A DNA stretch of 64,000 bases from Bolinopsis microptera. Lineage: Eukaryota > Ctenophora > Tentaculata > Lobata > Bolinopsidae. The stretch covers positions 22,948,987-23,012,986 of the forward strand of contig NC_087073.1 of assembly GCF_026151205.1 (NCBI RefSeq). Reading direction: 5' to 3'. Position numbers and translations under genes: made by a program. Shown here piece after piece: positions 48,201 to 60,310 of this stretch (its first letter is position 1; every line of letters begins with the position of its first letter). The notes beneath the pieces are model-generated. The model saw nothing but the letters and a program-made list of their open reading frames with translations, was not told the DNA's origin and ran no database searches.

Positions 48201-51200
48201 TTACCTGCAGAGTATTATCTGTTAGTCCTGTTAGCGTGCTGGCTCTACAGTTATCTAGAAACAGCTCCTTTACCTGCAGAGTATTATCTGTTAGTCCTGT
48301 TAGCGTGCTGGCTCTACAGTTATCTAGAAACAGCTCCTTTACCTGCAGAGTATTATCTGTTAGTCCTGTTAGCGTGCTGGCTCTACAGTTGTCTAGAAAC
48401 AGCTCCTTTACCTGCAGAGTATTATCTGTTAGTCCTGTTAGCGTGCTGGCTCTACAGTTATCTAGAAACAACTCCTTTACCTGCAGAGTATTATCTGTTA
48501 GTCCTGTTAGCGTGCTGGCTCTACAGTTGTCTAGAAACAGCTCCTTTACCTGCAGAGTATTATCTGTTAGTCCTGTTAGCGTGCTGGCTCTACAGTTATC
48601 TAGAAACAGCTCCTTTACCTGCAGAGTATTATCTGTTAGTCCTGTTAGCGTGCTGGCTCTACAGTTATCTAGAAACAGCTCCTTTACCTGCAGAGTATTA
48701 TCTGTTAGTCCTGTTAGCGTGCTGGCTCTACAGTTATCTAGAAACAGCTCCTTTACCTGCAGAGTATTATCTGTTAGTCCTGTTAGCGTGCTGGCTCTAC
48801 AGTTGTCTAGAAACAGCTCCTTTACCTGCAGAGTATTATCTGTTAGTCCTGTTAGCGTGCTGGCTCTACAGTTGTCTAGAAACAGCTCTTTTACCTGCAG
48901 AGTATTATCTGTTAGTCCTGTTAGCGTGCTGGCTCTACATTTATCTAGAAACAGCTCCTTTACCTGCAGAGTATTATCTGTTAGTCCTGTTAGCGTGCTG
49001 GCTCTACATTTATCTAGAAACAGCTCCTTTACCTGCAGAGTATTATCTGTTAGTCCTGTTAGCGTGCTGGCTCTACAGTTGTCTAGAAACAGCTCCTTTA
49101 CCTGCAGAGTATTATCTGTTAGTCCTGTTAGCGTGCTGGCTCTACAGTTGTCTAGAAACAGCTCCTTTACCTGCAGAGTATTATCTGTTAGTCCTGTTAG
49201 CGTGCTGGCTCTACAGTTGTCTAGAAACAGCTCCTTTACCTGCAGAGTATTATCTGTTAGTCCTGTTAGCGTGCTGGCTCTACAGTTGTCTAGAAACAAC
49301 TCCTTTACCTGCAGAGTATTATCTGTTAGTCCTGTTAGCGTGCTGGCTCTACAGTTGTCTAGAAACAGCTCCTTTACCTGCAGAGTATTATCTGTTAGTC
49401 CTGTTAGCGTGCTGGCTCTACAGTTATCTAGAAACAGCTCCTTTACCTGCAGAGTATTATCTGTTAGTCCTGTTAGCGTGCTGGCTCTACAGTTATCTAG
49501 AAACAGCTCCTTTACCTGCAGAGTATTATCTGTTAGTCCTGTTAGCGTGCTGGCTCTACAGTTATCTAGAAACAGCTCCTTTACCTGCAGAGTATTATCT
49601 GTTAGTCCTGTTAGCGTGCTGGCTCTACAGTTATCTAGAAACAGCTCCTTTACCTGCAGAGTATTATCTGTTAGTCCTGTTAGCGTGCTGGCTCTACAGT
49701 TATCTAGAAACAGCTCCTTTACCTGCAGAGTATTATCTGTTAGTCCTGTTAGCGTGCTGGCTCTACAGTTATCTAGAAACAGCTCCTTTACCTGCAGAGT
49801 ATTATCTGTTAGTCCTGTTAGCGTGCTGGCTCTACATTTATCTAGAAACAGCTCCTTTACCTGCAGAGTATTATCTGTTAGTCCTGTTAGCGTGCTGGCT
49901 CTACATTTATCTAGAAACAGCTCCTTTACCTGCAGAGTATTATCTGTTAGTCCTGTTAGCGTGCTGGCTCTACAGTTATCTAGAAACAGCTCCTTTACCT
50001 GCAGAGTATTATCTGTTAGTCCTGTTAGCGTGCTGGCTCTACAGTTATCTAGAAACAGCTCCTTTACCTGCAGAGTATTATCTGTTAGTCCTGTTAGCGT
50101 GCTGGCTCTACAGTTATCTAGAAACAGCTCCTTTACCTGCAGAGTATTATCTGTTAGTCCTGTTAGCGTGCTGGCTCTACATTTATCTAGAAACAGCTCC
50201 TTTACCTGCAGAGTATTATCTGTTAGTCCTGTTAGCGTGCTGGCTCTACAGTTGTCTAGAAACAGCTCCTTTACCTGCAGAGTATTATCTGTTAGTCCTG
50301 TTAGCGTGCTGGCTCTACAGTTATCTAGAAACAGCTCCTTTACCTGCAGAGTATTATCTGTTAGTCCTGTTAGCGTGCTGGCTCTACAGTTGTCTAGAAA
50401 CAGCTCCTTTACCTGCAGAGTATTATCTGTTAGTCCTGTTAGCGTGCTGGCTCTACAGTTATCTAGAAACAGCTCCTTTACCTGCAGAGTATTATCTGTT
50501 AGTCCTGTTAGCGTGCTGGCTCTACAGTTATCTAGAAACAGCTCCTTTACCTGCAGAGTATTATCTGTTAGTCCTGTTAGCGTGCTGGCTCTACATTTAT
50601 CTAGAAACAGCTCCTTTACCTGCAGAGTATTATCTGTTAGTCCTGTTAGCGTGCTGGCTCTACATTTATCTAGAAACAGCTCCTTTACCTGCAGAGTATT
50701 ATCTGTTAGTCCTGTTAGCGTGCTGGCTCTACATTTATCTAGAAACAGCTCCTTTACCTGCAGAGTATTATCTGTTAGTCCTGTTAGCGTGCTGGCTCTA
50801 CATTTATCTAGAAACAGCTCCTTTACCTGCAGAGTATTATCTGTTAGTCCTGTTAGCGTGCTGGCTCTACAGTTATCTAGAAACAGCTCCTTTACCTGCA
50901 GAGTATTATCTGTTAGTCCTGTTAGCGTGCTGGCTCTACATTTATCTAGAAACAGCTCCTTTACCTGCAGAGTATTATCTGTTAGTCCTGTTAGCGTGCT
51001 GGCTCTACATTTATCTAGAAACAGCTCCTTTACCTGCAGAGTATTATCTGTTAGTCCTGTTAGCGTGCTGGCTCTACAGTTATCTAGAAACAGCTCCTTT
51101 ACCTGCAGAGTATTATCTGTTAGTCCTGTTAGCGTGCTGGCTCTACATTTATCTAGAAACAGCTCCTTTACCTGCAGAGTATTATCTGTTAGTCCTGTTA

Positions 51201-54200
51201 GCGTGCTGGCTCTACAGTTGTCTAGAAACAGCTCCTTTACCTGCAGAGTATTATCTGTTAGTCCTGTTAGCGTGCTGGCTCTACAGTTATCTAGAAACAG
51301 CTCCTTTACCTGCAGAGTATTATCTGTTAGTCCTGTTAGCGTGCTGGCTCTACAGTTGTCTAGAAACAGCTCCTTTACCTGCAGAGTATTATCTGTTAGT
51401 CCTGTTAGCGTGCTGGCTCTACAGTTATCTAGAAACAGCTCCTTTACCTGCAGAGTATTATCTGTTAGTCCTGTTAGCGTGCTGGCTCTACAGTTGTCTA
51501 GAAACAGCTCCTTTACCTGCAGAGTATTATCTGTTAGTCCTGTTAGCGTGCTGGCTCTACATTTATCTAGAAACAGCTCCTTTACCTGCAGAGTATTATC
51601 TGTTAGTCCTGTTAGCGTGCTGGCTCTACATTTATCTAGAAACAGCTCCTTTACCTGCAGAGTATTATCTGTTAGTCCTGTTAGCGTGCTGGCTCTACAT
51701 TTATCTAGAAACAGCTCCTTTACCTGCAGAGTATTATCTGTTAGTCCTGTTAGCGTGCTGGCTCTACATTTATCTAGAAACAGCTCCTTTACCTGCAGAG
51801 TATTATCTGTTAGTCCTGTTAGCGTGCTGGCTCTACAGTTGTCTAGAAACAGCTCCTTTACCTGCAGAGTATTATCTGTTAGTCCTGTTAGCGTGCTGGC
51901 TCTACAGTTGTCTAGAAACAACTCCTTTACCTGCAGAGTATTATCTGTTAGTCCTGTTAGCGTGCTGGCTCTACAGTTATCTAGAAACAGCTCCTTTACC
52001 TGCAGAGTATTATCTGTTAGTCCTGTTAGCGTGCTGGCTCTACATTTATCTAGAAACAGCTCCTTTACCTGCAGAGTATTATCTGTTAGTCCTGTTAGCG
52101 TGCTGGCTCTGCAGTTATCTAGAAACAGCTCCTTTACCTGCAGAGTATTATCTGTTAGTCCTGTTAGCGTGCTGGCTCTACATTTATCTAGAAACAGCTC
52201 CTTTACCTGCAGAGTATTATCTGTTAGTCCTGTTAGCGTGCTGGCTCTACAGTTGTCTAGAAACAGCTCCTTTACCTGCAGAGTATTATCTGTTAGTCCT
52301 GTTAGCGTGCTGGCTCTACAGTTATCTAGAAACAACTCCTTTACCTGCAGAGTATTATCTGTTAGTCCTGTTAGCGTGCTGGCTCTACAGTTGTCTAGAA
52401 ACAGCTCCTTTATCTGCAGAGTATTATCTGTTAGTCCTGTTAGCGTGCTGGCTCTACAGTTGTCTAGAAACAGCTCCTTTACCTGCAGAGTATTATCTGT
52501 TAGTCCTGTTAGCGTGCTGGCTCTACAGTTATCTAGAAACAGCTCCTTTACCTGCAGAGTATTATCTGTTAGTCCTGTTAGCGTGCTGGCTCTACAGTTA
52601 TCTAGAAACAGCTCCTTTACCTGCAGAGTATTATCTGTTAGTCCTGTTAGCGTGCTGGCTCTACAGTTATCTAGAAACAACTCCTTTACCTGCAGAGTAT
52701 TATCTGTTAGTCCTGTTAGCGTGCTGGCTCTACAGTTATCTAGAAACAGCTCCTTTACCTGCAGAGTATTATCTGTTAGTCCTGTTAGCGTGCTGGCTCT
52801 ACAGTTATCTAGAAACAGCTCCTTTACCTGCAGAGTATTATCTGTTAGTCCTGTTAGCGTGCTGGCTCTACAGTTGTCTAGAAACAGCTCCTTTACCTGC
52901 AGAGTATTATCTGTTAGTCCTGTTAGCGTGCTGGCTCTACAGTTATCTAGAAACAGCTCCTTTACCTGCAGAGTATTATCTGTTAGTCCTGTTAGCGTGC
53001 TGGCTCTACAGTTATCTAGAAACAACTCCTTTACCTGCAGAGTATTATCTGTTAGTCCTGTTAGCGTGCTGGCTCTACAGTTGTCTAGAAACAGCTCCTT
53101 TACCTGCAGAGTATTATCTGTTAGTCCTGTTAGCGTGCTGGCTCTACATGTATCTAGAAACAGCTCCTTTACCTGCAGAGTATTATCTGTTAGTCCTGTT
53201 AGCGTGCTGGCTCTACAGTTGTCTAGAAACAGCTCCTTTACCTGCAGAGTATTATCTGTTAGTCCTGTTAGCGTGCTGGCTCTACAGTTGTCTAGAAACA
53301 GCTCCTTTACCTGCAGAGTATTATCTGTTAGTCCTGTTAGCGTGCTGGCTCTACAGTTATCTAGAAACAACTCCTTTACCTGCAGAGTATTATCTGTTAG
53401 TCCTGTTAGCGTGCTGGCTCTACAGTTGTCTAGAAACAGCTCCTTTACCTGCAGAGTATTATCTGTTAGTCCTGTTAGCGTGCTGGCTCTACAGTTGTCT
53501 AGAAACAGCTCCTTTACCTGCAGAGTATTATCTGTTAGTCCTGTTAGCGTGCTGGCTCTACAGTTATCTAGAAACAACTCCTTTACCTGCAGAGTATTAT
53601 CTGTTAGTCCTGTTAGCGTGCTGGCTCTACATTTATCTAGAAACAGCTCCTTTACCTGCAGAGTATTATCTGTTAGTCCTGTTAGCGTGCTGGCTCTACA
53701 GTTATCTAGAAACAACTCCTTTACCTGCAGAGTATTATCTGTTAGTCCTGTTAGCGTGCTGGCTCTACAGTTATCTAGAAACAGCTCCTTTACCTGCAGA
53801 GTATTATCTGTTAGTCCTGTTAGCGTGCTGGCTCTACATTTATCTAGAAACAGCTCCTTTACCTGCAGAGTATTATCTGTTAGTCCTGTTAGCGTGCTGG
53901 CTCTACAGTTATCTAGAAACAGCTCCTTTACCTGCAGAGTATTATCTGTTAGTCCTGTTAGCGTGCTGGCTCTACAGTTATCTAGAAACAGCTCCTTTAC
54001 CTGCAGAGTATTATCTGTTAGTCCTGTTAGCGTGCTGGCTCTACAGTTATCTAGAAACAGCTCCTTTACCTGCAGAGTATTATCTGTTAGTCCTGTTAGC
54101 GTGCTGGCTCTACATTTATCTAGAAACAGCTCCTTTACCTGCAGAGTATTATCTGTTAGTCCTGTTAGCGTGCTGGCTCTACAGTTATCTAGAAACAGCT

Positions 54201-56760
54201 CCTTTACCTGCAGAGTATTATCTGTTAGTCCTGTTAGCGTGCTGGCTCTACAGTTATCTAGAAACAGCTCCTTTACCTGCAGAGTATTATCTGTTAGTCC
54301 TGTTAGCGTGCTGGCTCTACAGTTGTCTAGAAACAGCTCCTTTACCTGCAGAGTATTATCTGTTAGTCCTGTTAGCGTGCTGGCTCTACAGTTGTCTAGA
54401 AACAACTCCTTTACCTGCAGAGTATTATCTGTTAGTCCTGTTAGCGTGCTGGCTCTACAGTTATCTAGAAACAGCTCCTTTACCTGCAGAGTATTATCTG
54501 TTAGTCCTGTTAGCGTGCTGGCTCTACAGTTATCTAGAAACAGCTCCTTTACCTGCAGAGTATTATCTGTTAGTCCTGTTAGCGTGCTGGCTCTACAGTT
54601 ATCTAGAAACAGCTCCTTTACCTGCAGAGTATTATCTGTTAGTCCTGTTAGCGTGCTGGCTCTACAGTTATCTAGAAACAACTCCTTTACCTGCAGAGTA
54701 TTATCTGTTAGTCCTGTTAGCGTGCTGGCTCTACAGTTATCTAGAAACAACTCCTTTACCTGCAGAGTATTATCTGTTAGTCCTGTTAGCGTGCTGGCTC
54801 TACATTTATCTAGAAACAGCTCCTTTACCTGCAGAGTATTATCTGTTAGTCCTGTTAGCGTGCTGGCTCTACATTTATCTAGAAACAGCTCCTTTACCTG
54901 CAGAGTATTATCTGTTAGTCCTGTTAGCGTGCTGGCTCTACATTTATCTAGAAACAGCTCCTTTACCTGCAGAGTATTATCTGTTAGTCCTGTTAGCGTG
55001 CTGGCTCTACAGTTGTCTAGAAACAGCTCCTTTACCTGCAGAGTATTATCTGTTAGTCCTGTTAGCGTGCTGGCTCTACAGTTATCTAGAAACAGCTCCT
55101 TTACCTGCAGAGTATTATCTGTTAGTCCTGTTAGCGTGCTGGCTCTACAGTTATCTAGAAACAGCTCCTTTACCTGCAGAGTATTATCTGTTAGTCCTGT
55201 TAGCGTGCTGGCTCTACAGTTGTTTAGAAACAACTCCTTTACCTGCAGAGTATTATATGTTAGTCCTGTTAGCGTGCTGGCTCTACAGTTATCTAGAAAC
55301 AGCTCCTTTACCTGCAGAGTATTATCTGTTAGTCCTGTTAGCGTGCTGGCTCTACAGTTGTCTAGAAACAGCTCCTTTACCTGCAGAGTATTATCTGTTA
55401 GTCCTGTTAGCGTGCTGGCTCTACAGTTATCTAGAAACAGCTCCTTTACCTGCAGAGTATTATCTGTTAGTCCTGTTAGCGTGCTGGCTCTACAGTTATC
55501 TAGAAACAGCTCCTTTACCTGCAGAGTATTATCTGTTAGTCCTGTTAGCGTGCTGGCTCTACAGTTATCTAGAAACAGCTCCTTTACCTGCAGAGTATTA
55601 TCTGTTAGTCCTGTTAGCGTGCTGGCTCTACAGTTATCTAGAAACAGCTCCTTTACCTGCAGAGTATTATCTGTTAGTCCTGTTAGCGTGCTGGCTCTAC
55701 AGTTATCTAGAAACAGCTCCTTTACCTGCAGAGTATTATCTGTTAGTCCTGTTAGCGTGCTGGCTCTACAGTTATCTAGAAACAGCTCCTTTACCTGCAG
55801 AGTATTATCTGTTAGTCCTGTTAGCGTGCTGGCTCTACAGTTGTCTAGAAACAGCTCCTTTACCTGCAGAGTATTATCTGTTAGTCCTGTTAGCGTGCTG
55901 GCTCTACAGTTATCTAGAAACAGCTCCTTTACCTGCAGAGTATTATCTGTTAGTCCTGTTAGCGTGCTGGCTCTACAGTTATCTAGAAACAGCTCCTTTA
56001 CCTGCAGAGTATTATCTGTTAGTCCTGTTAGCGTGCTGGCTCTACAGTTGTCTAGAAACAGCTCCTTTACCTGCAGAGTATTATCTGTTAGTCCTGTTAG
56101 CGTGCTGGCTCTACAGTTATCTAGAAACAGCTCCTTTACCTGCAGAGTATTTATCTGTTAGTCCTGTTAGCGTGCTGGCTCTACATTTATCTAGAAACAG
56201 CTCCTTTACCTGCAGAGTATTATCTGTTAGTCCTGTTAGCGTGCTGGCTCTACAGTTATCTAGAAACAACTCCTTTACCTGCAGAGTATTATCTGTTAGT
56301 CCTGTTAGCGTGCTGGCTCTACAGTTATCTAGAAACAGCTCCTTTACCTGCAGAGTATTATCTGTTAGTCCTGTTAGCGTGCTGGCTCTACAGTTGTCTA
56401 GAAACAGCTCCTTTACCTGCAGAGTATTATCTGTTAGTCCTGTTAGCGTGCTGGCTCTACAGTTATCTAGAAACAGCTCCTTTACCTGCAGAGTATTATC
56501 TGTTAGTCCTGTTAGCGTGCTGGCTCTACAGTTATCTAGAAACAGCTCCTTTACCTGCAGAGTATTATCTGTTAGTCCTGTTAGCGTGCTGGCTCTACAG
56601 TTATCTAGAAACAGCTCCTTTACCTGCAGAGTATTATCTGTTAGTCCTGTTAGCGTGCTGGCTCTACAGTTATCTAGAAACAACTCCTTTACCTGCAGAG
56701 TATTATCTGTTAGTCCTGTTAGCGTGCTGGCTCTACAGTTATCTAGAAACAGCTCCTTTA
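39160..56760 (-). repeat. 69-bp array of ANP32 exon 2 acceptor + 5' half, left block, ~255 units
   Basis: On the minus strand the unit is TACTCTGCAG (intron end) plus exon bases GTAAAGGAG through GACTAACAGATAA. Most differences are GAT/GAC and CTG/TTG (silent in the LRR frame) or AAC/AAA (Asn/Lys); Thr appears at 42524 and 53151. Seven units are 70 bp with GATAAATAC (+ strand GTATTTATC near 40272, 41449, 41520, 41932, 42289, 42350 and 56151). A C-to-T change near 47516 makes TAG. These breaks mean the whole block cannot encode a single LRR protein. Open frames of 4,596 and 4,757 codons on the + strand are shadows of a stop-free unit. Confidence 0.95.
56753..56760. repeat. Target-site duplication, left copy
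   Basis: CTCCTTTA, repeated at 57368-57375 on the other side of the inserted element. Confidence 0.85.
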
Positions 56761-57367
56761 CCCAGGTCAATATCATTACATATTTCGCATATTAATATAC
56801 GACATATTTCGAAGGAAAACCACGACATAACAAAATTATTGTTAAAATTTGTTACAAATTAATTTAATTTCAGAAATAGTTGATTGCAGAATTCCTTTGA
56901 AAAAAATTTTTTTCGAAAAATTTTCTTGAAAAAATTTTGCGAATATTTTGATATTTTCATGACATCCGAAATCATGACATCCGAAATCTTGACATCATGT
57001 CATGATTTACAAATATCTGAGAAAGTTCACGCATATTTTTACCTGTATTTTACAGGCAAAACTTGACATGAAAAACGTCCCCGCATATTTGATAAGATGA
57101 GCGCATATTTGACATGGATCTAAATATCTGACGGGGGATATCATATAAAAAATATCCTTGTGTTTGAAAAATTATATCAAAAAAGTTAAGAATTTTTTAA
57201 TAAATTTTTCTAGGACTCGCCTGTAGCAGGCTTTGTCCCCCTGGATCGGGCTCTGCCAATTTGGATCATTGTGGGGCCCAAAAATGCCCCATCGGGTGAT
57301 AAAAACCATGACATATTTCACCCAGATATAATAATATACGACATATTTTTAATGATATTGACCTGGG
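56761..57367. mobile_element. 607-bp non-autonomous DNA transposon (MITE-like), 8-bp TSD
   Basis: It begins CCCAGGTCAATATCATTA and ends with the exact reverse complement (18-bp terminal inverted repeats). Removing the element plus one CTCCTTTA restores an intact 69-bp unit. No transposase frame is present. The interior is AT-rich with repeated CATATTT and GACATCCGAAATC strings. An 8-bp duplication is typical of hAT, P and Merlin-type elements. The TSD does not fully fit the hAT preference, so the superfamily is left open. Confidence 0.88.
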
Positions 57368-59310
57368 CTCCTTTACCTGCAGAGTATTATCTGTTAGTCC
57401 TGTTAGCGTGCTGGCTCTACAGTTATCTAGAAACAGCTCCTTTACCTGCAGAGTATTATCTGTTAGTCCTGTTAGCGTGCTGGCTCTACAGTTGTCTAGA
57501 AACAACTCCTTTACCTGCAGAGTATTATCTGTTAGTCCTGTTAGCGTGCTGGCTCTACAGTTGTCTAGAAACAGCTCCTTTACCTGCAGAGTATTATCTG
57601 TTAGTCCTGTTAGCGTGCTGGCTCTACAGTTATCTAGAAACAGCTCCTTTACCTGCAGAGTATTATCTGTTAGTCCTGTTAGCGTGCTGGCTCTACAGTT
57701 ATCTAGAAACAGCTCCTTTACCTGCAGAGTATTATCTGTTAGTCCTGTTAGCGTGCTGGCTCTACAGTTATCTAGAAACAGCTCCTTTACCTGCAGAGTA
57801 TTATCTGTTAGTCCTGTTAGCGTGCTGGCTCTACAGTTATCTAGAAACAGCTCCTTTACCTGCAGAGTATTATCTGTTAGTCCTGTTAGCGTGCTGGCTC
57901 TACAGTTATCTAGAAACAGCTCCTTTACCTGCAGAGTATTATCTGTTAGTCCTGTTAGCGTGCTGGCTCTACAGTTATCTAGAAACAGCTCCTTTACCTG
58001 CAGAGTATTATCTGTTAGTCCTGTTAGCGTGCTGGCTCTACATTTATCTAGAAACAGCTCCTTTACCTGCAGAGTATTATCTGTTAGTCCTGTTAGCGTG
58101 CTGGCTCTACATTTATCTAGAAACAACTCCTTTACCTGCAGAGTATTATCTGTTAGTCCTGTTAGCGTGCTGGCTCTACAGTTATCTAGAAACAACTCCT
58201 TTACCTGCAGAGTATTATCTGTTAGTCCTGTTAGCGTGCTGGCTCTACAGTTATCTAGAAACAGCTCCTTTACCTGCAGAGTATTATCTGTTAGTCCTGT
58301 TAGCGTGCTGGCTCTACATTTATCTAGAAACAGCTCCTTTACCTGCAGAGTATTATCTGTTAGTCCTGTTAGCGTGCTGGCTCTACAGTTATCTAGAAAC
58401 AGCTCCTTTACCTGCAGAGTATTATCTGTTAGTCCTGTTAGCGTGCTGGCTCTACAGTTATCTAGAAACAACTCCTTTACCTGCAGAGTATTATCTGTTA
58501 GTCCTGTTAGCGTGCTGGCTCTACAGTTATCTAGAAACAGCTCCTTTACCTGCAGAGTATTATCTGTTAGTCCTGTTAGCGTGCTGGCTCTACAGTTATC
58601 TAGAAACAGCTCCTTTACCTGCAGAGTATTATCTGTTAGTCCTGTTAGCGTGCTGGCTCTACAGTTATCTAGAAACAGCTCCTTTACCTGCAGAGTATTA
58701 TCCTGTTAGCGTGCTGGCTCTACAGTTATCTAGAAACAGCTCCTTTACCTGCAGAGTGTTATCTGTTAGTCCTGTTAGCGTGCTGGCTCTACAGTTATCT
58801 AGAAACAACTCCTTTACCTGCAGAGTATTATCTGTTAGTCCTGTTAGCGTGCTGGCTCTACAGTTGTCTAGAAACAGCTCCTTTACCTGCAGAGTATTAT
58901 CTGTTAGTCCTGTTAGCGTGCTGGCTCTACAGTTATCTAGAAACAGCTCCTTTACCTGCAGAGTATTATCTGTTAGTCCTGTTAGCGTGCTGGCTCTACA
59001 GTTATCTAGAAACAGCTCCTTTACCTGCAGAGTATTATCTGTTAGTCCTGTTAGCGTGCTGGCTCTACAGTTATCTAGAAACAGCTCCTTTACCTGCAGA
59101 GTATTATCTGTTAGTCCTGTTAGCGTGCTGGCTCTACAGTTGTCTAGAAACAGCTCCTTTACCTGCAGAGTGTTATCTGTTAGTCCTGTTAGCGTGCTGG
59201 CTCTACAGTTATCTAGAAACAACTCCTTTACCTGCAGAGTATTATCTGTTAGTCCTGTTAGCGTGCTGGCTCTACAGTTATCTAGAAACAGCTCCTTTAC
59301 CTGCAGAGTA
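57368..59310 (-). repeat. 69-bp array, right block, ~28 units, with native upstream edge
   Basis: Same unit as the left block. One unit near 58700 is 8 bp short. The right edge joins what looks like the original intron: the minus strand reads CAGTATAACATACTCTGCAG, then GTAAAGG. This edge therefore preserves the ancestral 3' splice site. Confidence 0.93.
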
Positions 59311-59530
59311 TGTTATACTGCATGTTCATGTGGAAACAAATCACTACATCTTCTTAATTTATAAATGTAATAAACTAATTTAAACTAATTACAACACTAC
59401 AAATCTATTACATTTATTGAGGACGTTACAGAAGGTGTTAATTTAATGTAGTTGGAGGAGTCCTAACTCTCCTCACGTCCGAAAATGGCGTTTCTCTTGT
59501 ATCAAATATGTAGCATTCTATGATACCCAC
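59311..59530. other. Unique sequence right of the array
   Basis: Presumed 3' part of ANP32 intron 1 on the minus strand. No exon was recognised. Confidence 0.4.
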
Positions 59531-59850
59531 ACAGGGTATACAGGGTATACAGGGTATACAGGGTATACAGGTGATACAGGGTATACAGGTGATACAGGGT
59601 ATACAGGGTATACAGGTGATACAGGGTATACAGGGTATTATACAGGGTATACAGGGTATACAGGTGATACATGTGATACAGGGTATACACCCTATACAGT
59701 GTATACAGGGTATGCAGGGTATACAGGGTATACAGTGTATACAGTGTATACAGGGTATACAGGTGATACAGGGTATACAGGGTATACAGGGTATGCAGTG
59801 TATACAGTGTATACAGTGTATACAGGGTATACACTATACAGGGTATACAC
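59531..59850. repeat. 9/10-bp microsatellite GGGTATACAG / GTGATACAG
   Basis: About 32 short units mixing GGGTATACAG, GTGATACAG, TGTATACAG and GGTATGCAG. GTATAC is palindromic. Confidence 0.93.
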
Positions 59851-59858
59851 AGTAGTAA

Positions 59859-59888
59859 TGAAAATGTCCTACCGGTAGGACATTTTCA
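59859..59888. repeat. Perfect 30-bp palindrome
   Basis: TGAAAATGTCCTACC and its exact reverse complement with no spacer, centred on CCGG, directly beside the microsatellite. Confidence 0.93.
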
Positions 59889-60310
59889 GATTTCAGCTTT
59901 CCTTCAAGACCCAAATTTCACTATTTCGACTGAATTTTTCTTCAATGATCAACTAGTGAGTTCATTGTGGATGGCACAAGACACCATTAAGGCACTGAAA
60001 GCTAAATCACCGAACAAAGCTTTGATAAACGGAAAAACATCAGAAAACAAGGAGACATTTTGGATGATTTTTAAATAGAACCTTTTCTGTCGTTTGACGG
60101 AATTTCACACTTTTGACTGAATTTGTTTTATTAATACATAAAAACTAGTTGTTGAAATGCTTTTAACAAACCTCTTTGGGCTTAAGATCTCGTGTCTCTA
60201 GTTCTATTCTTGCTTCCATACTCAGATTTGACATGGCTCAATTCTTCCTGTGATAAATTCAATGGTCAGTAAAATTTGTAAATGTAAAAACTATTTGGTC
60301 TAGAAGATTG
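59889..60310. other. Unique sequence before the retroelement
   Basis: No feature was recognised. Confidence 0.3.

Noticed and set aside
42316-55233. A single giant LRR protein from the minus strand of the 69-bp array
   Set aside because: Seven 70-bp units, one 61-bp unit, a TAG near 47516 and the transposon break the frame. Short in-frame extensions next to exon 2 remain possible.
42371-56795. Open frames of 4,596 and 4,757 codons on the + strand (repeats of SVSPVSVLALQLSRN and YYLLVLLACWLYSYLE)
   Set aside because: The unit is 69 bp and lacks stops in several frames, so any frame stays open. The ANP32 exon and splice sites fit only the minus strand. No signal, splice or domain evidence supports a + strand giant protein.
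59502-59855. 110-codon frames on both strands (YTLYTLYTL / GIQGIQGIQ)
   Set aside because: Translation of a 9/10-bp microsatellite.
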